Counted from the first letter of the stretch, positions 34,727-43,702 are shown. The stretch: 64,000 nt of DNA from Lachnospiraceae bacterium (GCA_910575775.1 CAJTEY010000019.1:1-64000), one strand, 5' to 3'. Program-made: numbers and translations. The notes: generated from the letters alone by a model not told the origin.

Positions 34727-35282
34727 ACTTGGTTTTTTGCTGGCGCTGGCTCTTATTTTATCTTATGTGGAATCTCTGATTCCTTTTTCTTTCGGGGTAC
34801 CAGGGATTAAGCTGGGACTGCCCAATCTGATCGTGCTTCTGCTTCTGTATGGAAGGAACGAAGAACAGACTGCAGATGGCGAGAGCGCATCGCGGACAGG
34901 GTTTGTGAATTTTTTAACAAAGGGGGAGCAGGAGTCGCTTCTGGTGAACGCTCTGCGGATCGTCCTGTCCGGCTTCCTGTTCAGCAATCTCTATGCGATT
35001 TTATATGCGCTGGCGGGGGCAGCGTTCAGTTTCCTTGCCATGATCATCGGCAGACGGTCGAAGCGTTTTTCTGTGGTGGGAGTGAGTGTGCTTGGAGGCG
35101 TGTTCCACAATGTGGGGCAGCTTCTTGTGGCGATGGCGGTAGTGGAAACCCTGGCGGTTGCTTACTATGTGCCGTTTTTAATTGTGGCGGGCACGGTAAC
35201 GGGAGCGTTGCTCGGAGTCGCGGGGATGGAGATTTTGCCTTATCTGCGGCGGCTGATGCAGGAAGAAGAGTGGAATCAATGA
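34710..35282 (+). CDS. Gx transporter family protein (heptaprenyl diphosphate synthase component I-like)
   Basis: The protein is 190 residues from ATG 34710, preceded by GGGGGGAGG; it overlaps the previous gene by 17 bases. Multiple hydrophobic helices are present. The N-terminus LALALILSYVESLIPFSFG and PGIKLGLPNLIVLLLLYG are the family's best-conserved part, resembling ECF transporter S components. Annotation as a prenyl synthase subunit is traditional but poorly supported; a substrate-binding membrane component is more plausible. An extra hydrophilic loop at about 50-70 (NEEQTADGESASRTGF) is unusual. It is probably translationally coupled to the NusG-domain II gene. Confidence 0.85.
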   Translation: MRRTAELGFLLALALILSYVESLIPFSFGVPGIKLGLPNLIVLLLLYGRNEEQTADGESASRTGFVNFLTKGEQESLLVNALRIVLSGFLFSNLYAILYALAGAAFSFLAMIIGRRSKRFSVVGVSVLGGVFHNVGQLLVAMAVVETLAVAYYVPFLIVAGTVTGALLGVAGMEILPYLRRLMQEEEWNQ

Positions 35283-35316
35283 GCATATTTGAATCAATTA
35301 CGGAGGGACAGAAACT

Positions 35317-35937
35317 ATGTACGCATACATAAAGGGAACGCTTGAGGAGACCACAGAGGATTCGGTGGTGGTGGAAGCCGGGGGGATCGGTTATAACATC
35401 AAGGTTTCCACTGCCACGGCAGAGCTTCTGCCGGGCGTGGGTAACGAGGTGAAAATATACACCTATACGCTAGTGCGTGAGGATGCTTTTGCGCTTTTCG
35501 GCTTTCTGACAAGGGATGATCTGGAAATTTTTAAGAAGCTGATCGCAGTAAACGGGATCGGCCCAAAGGGCGGGCTTGCGATCCTCTCGGTGATGAGCGC
35601 GGATGCCCTGCGGTTCGCCGTTATGGCGGGGGACGCGAAGGCTATCGCGAAGGCGCCTGGGATCGGTGCGAAGACGGCGGAGCGGGTGATTCTGGAACTG
35701 CGTGATAAGATTTCTCTGGAAGATACGTTAAAGGGACTCGGCGAGCCGACAGGCGCGGCGGGTAATGCTGCCGGATCACAGGGGGGCGACAATCTGATGA
35801 AGCGGGAGGCTATAGAGGCGCTGGTAGCGCTTGGGTATGCGGCCTCCGATGCAACGGCTGCGGTGAAGAAAGTGGAGGTTACGGAGGACACCACATCGGA
35901 GACGATCCTGAAACTTGCGCTGAAACATATTTTTTAA
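35317..35937 (+). CDS. ruvA: Holliday junction branch migration protein RuvA
   Basis: The protein is 206 residues, the usual length. It has an OB-fold N-terminus (MYAYIKGTLEETTEDSVVVE), two helix-hairpin-helix motifs (VNGIGPKGGLAILS at about 78 and APGIGAKTAERVILEL at about 112), and a C-terminal UBA-like domain (AIEALVALGYAASDA) that contacts RuvB. It binds Holliday junctions and recruits RuvB. In most bacteria ruvB follows directly. Here ruvB lies 6.5 kb downstream, after an ABC exporter and a PII-like/DUF1538 pair. A structured element begins right after the stop codon. Confidence 0.98.
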   Translation: MYAYIKGTLEETTEDSVVVEAGGIGYNIKVSTATAELLPGVGNEVKIYTYTLVREDAFALFGFLTRDDLEIFKKLIAVNGIGPKGGLAILSVMSADALRFAVMAGDAKAIAKAPGIGAKTAERVILELRDKISLEDTLKGLGEPTGAAGNAAGSQGGDNLMKREAIEALVALGYAASDATAAVKKVEVTEDTTSETILKLALKHIF

Positions 35938-35939
35938 CA

Positions 35940-36093
35940 GTTCAGCCAGACTGAGTTTGTCGGACAAATCATGCTTGCATCAATTTGGCAGACAAATGAT
36001 GGTCTGAGGGAACGCCCGTATATGAGCAAAAAAGAGTTGCGAAGCAACGGAGAGTGCCGAAGGCACGGTTTTGCGAATGGGCGTGGGCTGAAC
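35940..36093 (+). ncRNA. Candidate structured RNA element after ruvA
   Basis: An outer stem GTTCAGCC (35940-35947) pairs with GGCTGAAC (36086-36093). An inner stem ACGCCC (36012-36017) pairs with GGGCGT (36079-36084) and encloses two GAA-capped hairpins: GTTGC-GAA-GCAAC (36036-36048) and GTGCC-GAA-GGCAC (36054-36066). The left half has CAGAC/GTCTG and the small palindrome TTTGTC-G-GACAAA. It resembles a multi-branched RNA rather than a simple terminator. It runs up to the ABC gene's ribosome-binding site (GGAGGA at 36099), so it may act as a cis-regulator or be a mobile repeat. No match within this window was seen. Confidence 0.55.
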
Positions 36094-36111
36094 ACATTGG
36101 AGGAATACACA

Positions 36112-37896
36112 GTGATTTTCGGAAAACACATAAATAAATATTATCTCAAACACGCACCGATTCTGATTGTGGGTATCCTTGCGCTTATTTTTGTGGACTA
36201 CTTCCAGCTGATCCTGCCGGAGCTTTACCGTATCGTGGTGAACGGTATGAACGGCGGTCTCGTGGAAGTGGGCGGGGAACTTGTGCCCTTTACCATGGAC
36301 GTGCTGTTAAACGAGGTGTGCCGGCGCGCCATTGTGGTTATTCTTGTCATGGTGGTGGGGCGTTTTCTCTGGCGCGTCAGTTTTTACGGGGCGGCGATCA
36401 GGGTGGAGACCGATTTGCGCAACCGCATGTTTGACCATTGCAAAAATCTCTCGCAGGATTACTTTCAGGTGAACAAGGTCGGAAATCTGATGAGTCTGTT
36501 TACCAACGATCTGGACACCATACAGGAGTGCTTCGGAGATGGGATACTGATGTTCTGCGACGCGCTGTTTCTGGGGCTGCTCGCCTTCTTTAAAATGTGG
36601 AACATGGACAGGAGGCTGACGGGGTTTTCCATAATTCCCATGGTGATTCTGTTTTTGTTTGGTACGGTGATGTTTAAGGCGATGAAAGCGAAATGGGAGG
36701 TCAGGCAGGAGGCGTTTTCCAGACTTTCCGATTTTTCTCAGGAAAATTTTTCGGGCATTGCAGTAATCAAGGCTTTTGTGAAGGAGTATCTGGAACTTAG
36801 GGAGTTTGAGAAACTGAACCGGGAAAACGAGGATATCAATGTGGCGTATACCCGGATTGCCACGCTGCTCGATTGTCTGACGTTCCTGCTTGTGGAGTCG
36901 GTGATCTGTGTGATTCTGGGTTACGGCGGCTATCTGGTTTACTGCGGCAGGTTTGACGCAGGGCAGCTTGTGGAATATATTGTTTATTTTGATTCGATCA
37001 TCTGGCCGGTTATGGCGGTGTCCATGCTGATTGAGAAGACTTCACGCGGAAAGGCGTCCTTAAACCGTGTCAGTGAGCTCCTGGACGCAGAGGTTACAGT
37101 AAACGACAGGGAGAATGTGACGCAGCTGCATGACATGAAGGGGGAGATCGAGTTCAGGCGCCTTACCTTCCGTTATCCCGACGGGGAGACAGATGCGCTT
37201 AAGGACGTATCCTTTACCATTCACGCGGGAGAGAGCGTGGGTGTGGTGGGAAGGACCGGCTCCGGGAAGACCATTCTCGTGGATCTGATCCTGCGCGCCT
37301 ACAATGTGCCGGACGGCATGCTCTTTATCGACGGGCACGACGTGAACACGGTTTCCATCCGCTCCGTGCGGGAGGGGTGTTCCTATGTGCCGCAGGACAA
37401 TTTTCTCTTTTCCGATACTATTGAAAACAATATTTCCTTCGCGGTGGACGAAGTTTGCGATGCGCTGGTGGAGCGGGCCGCGAGGCTGTCTGACGTGCAT
37501 GATGATATCATGGATTTTACTGCCGGATACCGAACGGTGCTGGGCGAGCGGGGCGTGACGGTTTCCGGCGGGCAGAAACAGCGGATTTCCATTGCCCGCG
37601 CGCTGATCAAGGAGTCGGCGGTTCTGATTCTGGACGATTCGGTTTCGGCGGTGGACATGAAGACCGAGAAAATCATTTTAAAAAACCTTCTGGAGAACAG
37701 AAGGGGCAGGACAACGATACTGATTGCCCACAGAATCTCCACGGTGGAGCACATGGATAAAATTATATTCATAGACGAAGGGTGTGTCCGCGCGGTGGGC
37801 AGCCATGAAACCCTCTATGAGACATGTGCGGATTACAGGCGCATGGTTGATCTGCAGCGAATGGAGGAGGAAGAAGGGGGTGAGGCAGATGTATGA
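36112..37896 (+). CDS. ABC exporter half with degenerate catalytic site (BmrC/YheI/TM287-like)
   Basis: The protein is 594 residues from GTG 36112, with GGAGGA seven bases upstream; a longer frame from 35971 would pass through the structured element. Six membrane helices (about 1-320) precede an ATPase domain with Walker A GRTGSGKT, signature VSGGQKQR and Walker B VLILDD. The second residue after the Walker B Asp is the normal position of the catalytic Glu, but here it is Asp (LDDSVSAVD). This is typical of the degenerate half of heterodimeric exporters such as TM287 or BmrC. It overlaps the next gene by eight bases. The substrate is unknown; family members export drugs, lipids or peptides. 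Confidence 0.9.
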   Translation: MIFGKHINKYYLKHAPILIVGILALIFVDYFQLILPELYRIVVNGMNGGLVEVGGELVPFTMDVLLNEVCRRAIVVILVMVVGRFLWRVSFYGAAIRVETDLRNRMFDHCKNLSQDYFQVNKVGNLMSLFTNDLDTIQECFGDGILMFCDALFLGLLAFFKMWNMDRRLTGFSIIPMVILFLFGTVMFKAMKAKWEVRQEAFSRLSDFSQENFSGIAVIKAFVKEYLELREFEKLNRENEDINVAYTRIATLLDCLTFLLVESVICVILGYGGYLVYCGRFDAGQLVEYIVYFDSIIWPVMAVSMLIEKTSRGKASLNRVSELLDAEVTVNDRENVTQLHDMKGEIEFRRLTFRYPDGETDALKDVSFTIHAGESVGVVGRTGSGKTILVDLILRAYNVPDGMLFIDGHDVNTVSIRSVREGCSYVPQDNFLFSDTIENNISFAVDEVCDALVERAARLSDVHDDIMDFTAGYRTVLGERGVTVSGGQKQRISIARALIKESAVLILDDSVSAVDMKTEKIILKNLLENRRGRTTILIAHRISTVEHMDKIIFIDEGCVRAVGSHETLYETCADYRRMVDLQRMEEEEGGEADV

Positions 37897-39790
37897 GTAT
37901 TATCCGCTGATCGTGGTGGGAGCGATAGTCGGGCTGTTTTCCCTCGTCCTTCTGATCGCCTATCTGACGGTGAAAGATAAGAAGCAGACGATGGGGTTTG
38001 AACGTCAGATCGGAGACCGGGAGATTATGGGGCGTCTCCTGCATTATGCGAAGCCGTATCTGACGCGGTTTCTTCTGGTGGGCGCCGTGATGCTTTTTAC
38101 CATCGCCTATGATGTGGTTTCCCCTTTCATTATCGGGCGGATTGAGGAGACGGTCGCGGGAGATTTTGAGATGCCGCATATTTACAGGGCACTAGTGGTC
38201 TATGTGAGTATTCTGATCGTCTCCATGGTGTGCGCATACATACAGGCGGTGGTGCTGCAAAAGACGGGGCAGCGGATTATTTCCGTTATGAGGGAAGACC
38301 TGTTTGTGAAGATAGAGAGCCTTTCTCATGAGCAGTTAAACGCGATACCCGTCGGCAAGCTTGTGACCCGCGTGACCAACGACACCAACGCGATTTCCAT
38401 GATGTTTACCAATCTGCTGGTCAATTTCGTGAAAAATATATTCGTGATTATCGGCGTGTTTGCGGCGATGCTCGTGCTGAGCTATGAGCTGACGCTGATG
38501 ATCCTCTGCTTTGTGCCTTTTATTGTGCTGTTTACGGTGATTTTCCGCAAGTTTTCCAGACGCGCTTACCGAAAAGTGAAGGACTGTACCACGGATATCA
38601 ACACCTATCTGTCCGAGAATCTTTCCGGCATCAAGATCACCCAGATTTTTAACAGGGAGGAGGTGAAGATGCAGGAATTCCGGGAAAAGAGCAACGCGCT
38701 GGGGAGGGCGAAGCAGGAGCAGATACTGGTGTTCGGTATTTTCCGTCCGCTGGTATACATGCTTTATGTCAGCTCCATTCTCTGCCTTTTGTATCTGGGC
38801 GGCAGAGAGTATCTGGAACATCAGGTGTTTATGGGGCAGGTGATCACAAGCGGCATGCTGGTGTCCTTTTATATGTACATTTCCAAGTTTTACAATCCGA
38901 TCCAGAATCTGGCGGAGCAGTTTAACTGGCTGCAGTCGGCGTTTGCTTCAGCCGAGAAGGTTTTTGCGGTTCTGGATATGGAACCTGCCATACAGGATGC
39001 GCCGGACGCGGTGGAGCTGGGGACGGTGAGGGGTGAGATCGAGTTTCGGGATGTCTGGTTCTCCTATGTGGAGGGAGAGTGGGTGTTAAAGGGCGTTTCC
39101 TTCCATGTGATGCCGAAGGAGACCGTTGCCTTCGTCGGTTCCACAGGATCGGGCAAGACGACGATTCTGTCACTTCTTTGCAGGAATTACGAGTTCCAGA
39201 AAGGGGAAATCCTGATCGACGGGATTGATATCCGCAAGATTAAAATTTCCTCCCTGCGAAGGCATTTCGGGCAGATGCTGCAGGATGTGTTCCTGTTTTC
39301 GGGGACGATCCGCAGTAATATCGCGCTGCGGGCGGAACATATTTCCGACGAGGAGATCCGGGAGGCATGCCGCTATGTGAACGCGGACCATTTCATTGAT
39401 AAGCTGGAAAAGGGGCTGGATGAGGAAGTGCGGGAGAGGGGAAACAATTTTTCCGCGGGACAGCGGCAGCTTCTGTCCTTTGCCAGGACCATTGTGCATA
39501 AACCGGCGGTGATGATTCTGGACGAGGCGACGGCGAATATTGATACCGAAACAGAGCTTTTGATCCAAGATTCACTGGAAAAGATGCAGAATATCGGAAC
39601 GATGCTGATGGTGGCCCACCGATTGTCCACGATTCAGAATGCGGACAGGATCATTGTGCTTTCCCACGGAAAGATTGTGGAACAGGGGACGCACCAGGAA
39701 CTTCTTAAGCTGCATGGGAAATATGACAGGCTTTACCGTCTGCAGTACAGGCGGGAGGAAATGGCGCGGGAGAAAAACGGTATGGACTGA
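37889..39790 (+). CDS. ABC exporter half with canonical catalytic Glu (BmrD/YheH/TM288-like)
   Basis: The protein is 633 residues from ATG 37889, which overlaps the end of the first half-transporter by eight bases and follows GGGGGTGAGG. An extra N-terminal membrane helix (YPLIVVGAIVGLFSLVLLIA) precedes the six-helix exporter domain. The ATPase domain has Walker A GSTGSGKT, a signature FSAGQRQL, and Walker B MILDEAT with the catalytic Glu intact. Together with the first half it forms a heterodimer with one consensus and one degenerate nucleotide-binding site. The signature LSGGQ is replaced by FSAGQ. The substrate is unknown. Confidence 0.9.
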   Translation: MYEYYPLIVVGAIVGLFSLVLLIAYLTVKDKKQTMGFERQIGDREIMGRLLHYAKPYLTRFLLVGAVMLFTIAYDVVSPFIIGRIEETVAGDFEMPHIYRALVVYVSILIVSMVCAYIQAVVLQKTGQRIISVMREDLFVKIESLSHEQLNAIPVGKLVTRVTNDTNAISMMFTNLLVNFVKNIFVIIGVFAAMLVLSYELTLMILCFVPFIVLFTVIFRKFSRRAYRKVKDCTTDINTYLSENLSGIKITQIFNREEVKMQEFREKSNALGRAKQEQILVFGIFRPLVYMLYVSSILCLLYLGGREYLEHQVFMGQVITSGMLVSFYMYISKFYNPIQNLAEQFNWLQSAFASAEKVFAVLDMEPAIQDAPDAVELGTVRGEIEFRDVWFSYVEGEWVLKGVSFHVMPKETVAFVGSTGSGKTTILSLLCRNYEFQKGEILIDGIDIRKIKISSLRRHFGQMLQDVFLFSGTIRSNIALRAEHISDEEIREACRYVNADHFIDKLEKGLDEEVRERGNNFSAGQRQLLSFARTIVHKPAVMILDEATANIDTETELLIQDSLEKMQNIGTMLMVAHRLSTIQNADRIIVLSHGKIVEQGTHQELLKLHGKYDRLYRLQYRREEMAREKNGMD

Positions 39791-39795
39791 CAAAT

Positions 39796-39825
39796 AAAAA
39801 CGCCTGTTCATGGAGAGAACAGACG
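39796..39825. terminator. Bidirectional terminator between exporter and PII-like genes
   Basis: CGCCTGTTC pairs with GAACAGACG (one G-U). On the minus strand TTTTTATTT follows, serving the PII-like gene. It is also placed to end the ABC operon. Confidence 0.8.
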
Positions 39826-39854
39826 CTGTATGCTGCGAGCAGACGAGCTTTTCA

Positions 39855-40580
39855 TCAATTCGGCCCGGGATCGGCTGTTTCCTCCTCGGTATCCTCCTGC
39901 GCATATTGCTCCAACAGGCGCATGCCTGCGGTTTCCGTTACAGGGAGAGAGAAGACCACGGATTTTGCCTTGGTGGTAAGTCCGGCCTCCTCCATAACAG
40001 CACGCATGATGGCGTTTTTCTGCTCCTTTTTTACAACGATGAAGATGAGTTCCTTCTCGGAGGCGAGCGTGACGCCTAAGAATTTGTCGGCACTTTCCAT
40101 GCCGGTGCCCTTGGCGTGGATGACTGTGCCGCCGCCGGCCTGCATTTTTCTGGCGGCGTCCATAATCATTTCGGTGTAACCCTGATTGGCGATGATGATT
40201 AAGAGTTCGTATTTTGTATCCTTCAAAACTGTTTCCTCCCCATGTTCAAAGGTTTCTTCCCCCGTCAGAAAGCGGAGCTGTCTGAGGCCGCCGATGCTGG
40301 CTAACGGAATGATGAATGCAACGCCGGTGCCGGGAATGTCGATGCGCATTTCCCGCTCTAAGCCGGTCTTTAATTTTTTCCAGGTCTTGCGGGTGACAAT
40401 GGAAAAGATTACGGCCTTTTCCGTGCCGTCCAGACCGAAATAGTCCATCAGCTCATTGGTGGCGGTGCCGTTTCCAAGCGTGATGAAATTGACCGGGACA
40501 TGGTATCTGTCGTAAAATGCCGCAAATTCTTTCGTGCGGTCCCTGGTGATGATGGCTGTCATCATATATAGTTCACTCAT
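39855..40580 (-). CDS. Tandem PII-like protein
   Basis: The protein is 241 residues from ATG 40580, with CGGAGG seven bases upstream; the longer frame would cross a repeat-like region. It contains two PII-like halves, about 1-105 and 120-230. They align by eye: LYMMTAIITRD with YELLIIIANQG, FITLGNGTA with VIHAKGTG, and EKAVIFSIV with ELIFIVVKK. A Pro/Asp/Glu tail ends the protein. Single PII proteins are trimers that bind ATP/ADP and 2-oxoglutarate and control transporters such as AmtB. The gene follows a two-domain DUF1538 membrane protein on the same strand. By inference this protein controls that membrane protein. The ligand is unknown. Confidence 0.8.
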   Translation of the reverse strand: MSELYMMTAIITRDRTKEFAAFYDRYHVPVNFITLGNGTATNELMDYFGLDGTEKAVIFSIVTRKTWKKLKTGLEREMRIDIPGTGVAFIIPLASIGGLRQLRFLTGEETFEHGEETVLKDTKYELLIIIANQGYTEMIMDAARKMQAGGGTVIHAKGTGMESADKFLGVTLASEKELIFIVVKKEQKNAIMRAVMEEAGLTTKAKSVVFSLPVTETAGMRLLEQYAQEDTEEETADPGPN

Positions 40581-40599
40581 GGATATCCTCCGTTTATTT

Positions 40600-40724
40600 T
40601 TGCGAGCAATGAGCCAGACGCCGTACCTGCACCCAATCAAAGGCTGGGCTGAGCATCCTGGCGAATGCCGCGAGGGCAAATACTCCGCAGCAAGCAGGGA
40701 AGTCCCTGCCCGATCAGAGCTTGA
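40600..40724 (-). ncRNA. Candidate structured spacer between DUF1538 and PII-like genes
   Basis: On the minus strand GCAGGG-ACTT-CCCTGC forms a hairpin. GAGTATTT can pair with GGATGCTC (three G-U pairs), flanked by GCT/AGC and enclosing GGC-ATTC-GCC. I recognise the style of a common intergenic repeat in Lachnospiraceae, but no second copy lies in this window. It separates the stop codon of the DUF1538 gene from the PII-like gene's ribosome-binding site. Confidence 0.4.
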
Positions 40725-42284
40725 CTAGAGTTCGATAATAACATCTTCCGTATCGGCGGCGGCTGTCGGAACCAGACCTGCCAGCTGCCCGGCAAGACGG
40801 CGTTTCTTCCTTCCTGTGGCTTTCTGACGCTGGGAGAGAAGACCGAGAAGCTGTATGGTGATAAGCGGCGTCATGGCAACCATCGCCACAATGCCGAAAG
40901 CGTCCATCACGATACTGCCGCCGACAGCACCGCAGGCGCCCTGCGCCAGAGGAAGCAGAAAGGCCGCAGTCATGGGGCCGGAGGCCACGCCGCCGGAGTC
41001 GAAGGCGATGGCCGTGTAAATTTTCGGCACGAAGAAGGAAATGCCGAGAGCGAAAGCGTAACCGGGAATCAGAAACCACATGATGGAGATGCCTGTCAGT
41101 ACGCGCAGCATGGCGATGCCGAGAGATATGGCGACACCTACGGAGAGACAGGTTCCCATAGAGCCTGCGGAAATAGCGCCATCGGTAATTTCCTCCACCT
41201 GTTTGTTCAATACATAGACAGCAGGTTCCGCTTTTACGATAAAGAAGCCCATAATCATGGCGATGGGAATGAGAAACCACGGATTGGAGGAGGAGCCTAA
41301 TATCTGTCCGAGATAGTTTCCGGCGGGCATAAAGCCAACGTTTACGCCGGTCATAAACAGAACCAGGCCAATATAGGTGTAGGCCAGGCCGATCACCATT
41401 TTGGAGAGGGTACGTCTGGAGAGTTTCAGTACTGCGAGCTGAAACAGTCCGAAAAAGAGTACAATCGGAAAAAGGGAGACTGCGATCTCCGCTATGTAAG
41501 TGGGAAACCCTCGATGGAACAGCGTCCACAGTTCTACAGAAGTTTCCACGGAGGGAATAACCGGCGGCACATAACTGCTCTCGCCGGGATGATAGATCAT
41601 GCCGAGGATCAGCACCGATACGATGGGACCGATGGAACACAGGGCCACAAGACCGAAGCTGTCGTCTGCGGCATGGCGGTCATTACGGATGGCGGCAACG
41701 CCCACACCAAGCGCCATGATAAAGGGAACTGTCATTGGGCCTGTGGTCACACCGCCGGAATCGAAGGCTACGCTTAAAAAATCATCCGGCACAAAAAGCG
41801 CCAGCACAAAGACCAGCATATAAAAGAAGATGAGCAGGGGCGGCAGGGGAATGCGAAACAGCATACGAAGCAGGGCAATCACGAGAAAGAGCGCAACGCC
41901 TCCGGCCACCGCACCGATCAGGATGCCGTTCGGGATGGAGGGTACCTGTCCGGCAAGCACCTGAAGGTCAGGCTCGGATACGGTAATGATAAAGCCGAGA
42001 AGAAATGAGAGGGAAACAATGACGCTGAGTTTTTTACTTTTGGTCATGCAGGTGCCGACCTTTTCCCCCATAGGAGACATGGAGAGCTCCGCCCCCAGCG
42101 TAAAGAACATCATGCCCAGAATCAGCAGCACGGCGCCGATCAGAAAGCACAGGAGAATGCTTGGAGAGATGGGAGCCACAGAAAAGCACAAAAGAAGCAC
42201 AATGACAATGATCGGAAGAACTGCAACCAATGCCTCGCGCAGTTTCTCCATGAGTTTACCGCGTAAAATAATTTTTGCCTGCAA
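40725..42284 (-). CDS. DUF1538 membrane protein, two tandem domains
   Basis: The protein is about 519 residues from a TTG at 42284, chosen because GAGGTG sits about six bases upstream; ATG 42251 is also possible. It has about 12 or more hydrophobic helices in two homologous halves. Each half has a PxxxVLxL-type helix and the signature DSGGVTTGPMTVPF (near 180) or DSGGVASGPMTAAF (near 435). DUF1538 proteins are predicted transporters, often found beside PII-like proteins, which suggests gating by a small-molecule signal. The substrate is unknown. Here both the membrane protein and its PII-like partner are duplicated. Confidence 0.85.
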   Translation of the reverse strand: MQAKIILRGKLMEKLREALVAVLPIIVIVLLLCFSVAPISPSILLCFLIGAVLLILGMMFFTLGAELSMSPMGEKVGTCMTKSKKLSVIVSLSFLLGFIITVSEPDLQVLAGQVPSIPNGILIGAVAGGVALFLVIALLRMLFRIPLPPLLIFFYMLVFVLALFVPDDFLSVAFDSGGVTTGPMTVPFIMALGVGVAAIRNDRHAADDSFGLVALCSIGPIVSVLILGMIYHPGESSYVPPVIPSVETSVELWTLFHRGFPTYIAEIAVSLFPIVLFFGLFQLAVLKLSRRTLSKMVIGLAYTYIGLVLFMTGVNVGFMPAGNYLGQILGSSSNPWFLIPIAMIMGFFIVKAEPAVYVLNKQVEEITDGAISAGSMGTCLSVGVAISLGIAMLRVLTGISIMWFLIPGYAFALGISFFVPKIYTAIAFDSGGVASGPMTAAFLLPLAQGACGAVGGSIVMDAFGIVAMVAMTPLITIQLLGLLSQRQKATGRKKRRLAGQLAGLVPTAAADTEDVIIEL

Positions 42285-42498
42285 AAAATTCACCTCATTT
42301 ATGACACGTTATTTTTAAATTGGCGGACGGCTCTTATAGGAATCTGTCCACGGTATTATCTTATAATGAATCGGGACACTTGGCAAGGGTGAAAAAATGG
42401 AGTATCTTGCGAAGCGGGAGGGAAAATGCTATGATTGGGAACATAGAAAGAAGATGGAAAAACAGGCCGGAAGCCCTTGCTTTGACATGGAGGTAATT

Positions 42499-43497
42499 AT
42501 GCCAAACAGAACGATTGAGACAAATCTGATAGAGGAAGATATAAAAATAGAAGGTTCCCTGCGCCCGCAGAGTCTAATTGACTATATTGGTCAAGAAAAA
42601 GTAAAGGACAACCTCAAGGTTTACATTGAGGCGGCGAAGCAGAGGGGGGACGCTCTGGATCATGTACTGTTTTATGGGCCGCCCGGGCTTGGAAAAACTA
42701 CCCTTGCAGGCATTATTGCCAATGAGATGGGCGTGCACATGAAGGTGACCAGCGGTCCGGCCATTGAGAAGCCGGGGGAAATGGCGGCGATCCTCAACAA
42801 TTTACAGGAGGGGGATCTGCTCTTTGTGGATGAGATCCACAGGCTGAACCGTCAGGTGGAGGAAGTGCTGTATCCCGCAATGGAAGATTATGCCATTGAC
42901 ATTATGATCGGGAAAGGCCCGACAGCCCGTTCGATCCGTCTGGATCTGCCTCAATTTACGCTGGTGGGAGCTACCACAAGGGCGGGGCTTTTGACCGCGC
43001 CGCTCAGAGACAGATTCGGCATGATTCACAGACTGGAATTTTACACCGTAAAGGAACTTACGGTTATCATCAGACAGTCGGCGAAAAAGCTGGGGGTGGA
43101 GATTGACGAGAAGGGCGCGGTGGAACTGGCCAGAAGAAGCAGGGGAACGCCGCGTCTTGCCAACCGCATCTTGAAACGGGTGCGGGATTTCGCCCAGGTA
43201 AAGTATGACGGTACAATCACGGAAGAGGTTGCGAAGGTGGCGCTTGACCTGATGGATGTGGACAAAATGGGACTGGATCATGTGGACAGGAACATACTGA
43301 TGACTATGATGGAAAAGTTCAAGGGCGGCCCCGTGGGGCTTGATACGCTGGCGGCGGCCATCGGGGAGGATGCCGGGACGATCGAGGATGTGTACGAGCC
43401 TTATCTGATTCAGAACGGGTTTCTGAACCGCACGCCAAGGGGAAGAGTGGTCACGGACCTTGCCTACCGGCATTTTGGATTGGAGATTCCCATATGA
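42499..43497 (+). CDS. ruvB: Holliday junction branch migration ATPase RuvB
   Basis: The protein is 332 residues from ATG 42499, with GGAGG five bases upstream; a longer frame starts at 42397 but lacks a site. RuvB motifs are present: Walker A PPGLGKTT, Walker [12 protein letters not shown], sensor-like [18 protein letters not shown], and the C-terminal winged-helix segment [17 protein letters not shown]. It drives branch migration with RuvA. It is separated from ruvA by 6.5 kb and has its own TATAAT near 42362. It may be translationally coupled to a 36-codon ORF that overlaps its stop codon. Confidence 0.98.
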   Translation: MPNRTIETNLIEEDIKIEGSLRPQSLIDYIGQEKVKDNLKVYIEAAKQRGDALDHVLFYGPPGLGKTTLAGIIANEMGVHMKVTSGPAIEKPGEMAAILNNLQEGDLLFVDEIHRLNRQVEEVLYPAMEDYAIDIMIGKGPTARSIRLDLPQFTLVGATTRAGLLTAPLRDRFGMIHRLEFYTVKELTVIIRQSAKKLGVEIDEKGAVELARRSRGTPRLANRILKRVRDFAQVKYDGTITEEVAKVALDLMDVDKMGLDHVDRNILMTMMEKFKGGPVGLDTLAAAIGEDAGTIEDVYEPYLIQNGFLNRTPRGRVVTDLAYRHFGLEIPI

Positions 43498-43604
43498 AAA
43501 GGCGATTTTCTGGGATTCTGAAGCTTTACAATCCGTTTGCCCCTGCGCTTGCCTATGATAGGGACGCAGAGTGCAGACCTTATATGCTGTTTATGGGGAA
43601 ATAG
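43494..43604 (+). CDS. Possible 36-residue protein overlapping the ruvB stop
   Basis: ATGA overlaps the ruvB stop codon. The frame encodes [20 protein letters not shown] and then 16 more residues ([16 protein letters not shown]). The start has no dedicated ribosome-binding site but could be reached by coupling. No family is recognised. It could be chance or a small regulator. Confidence 0.35.
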   Translation: MKRRFSGILKLYNPFAPALAYDRDAECRPYMLFMGK

Positions 43605-43673
43605 CAGACTTGCCATACAGGACGCGTTCTGACAAAATGTTACAGAAATGTTACGAGTTTGAGAAAGTAGGGC

Positions 43674-43702
43674 TTGAAATTCCGCCTTAAGACAGCTATA
43701 AT
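43674..43702 (+). promoter_or_regulatory. zapA promoter
   Basis: TTGAAA (43674-43679) and TATAAT (43697-43702) have an ideal 17-base spacer. Two AATGTTAC copies lie about 30 bases upstream and could be a binding site. Confidence 0.8.

Noticed and set aside
35971-36111. Longer N-terminus for the first ABC half-transporter
   Set aside because: It would be translated through the structured element; GTG 36112 has a proper GGAGGA site and matches the family start.
40581-40679. 33-residue upstream extension of the PII-like protein
   Set aside because: It lies in a repeat-like spacer; ATG 40580 has CGGAGG at the right distance.
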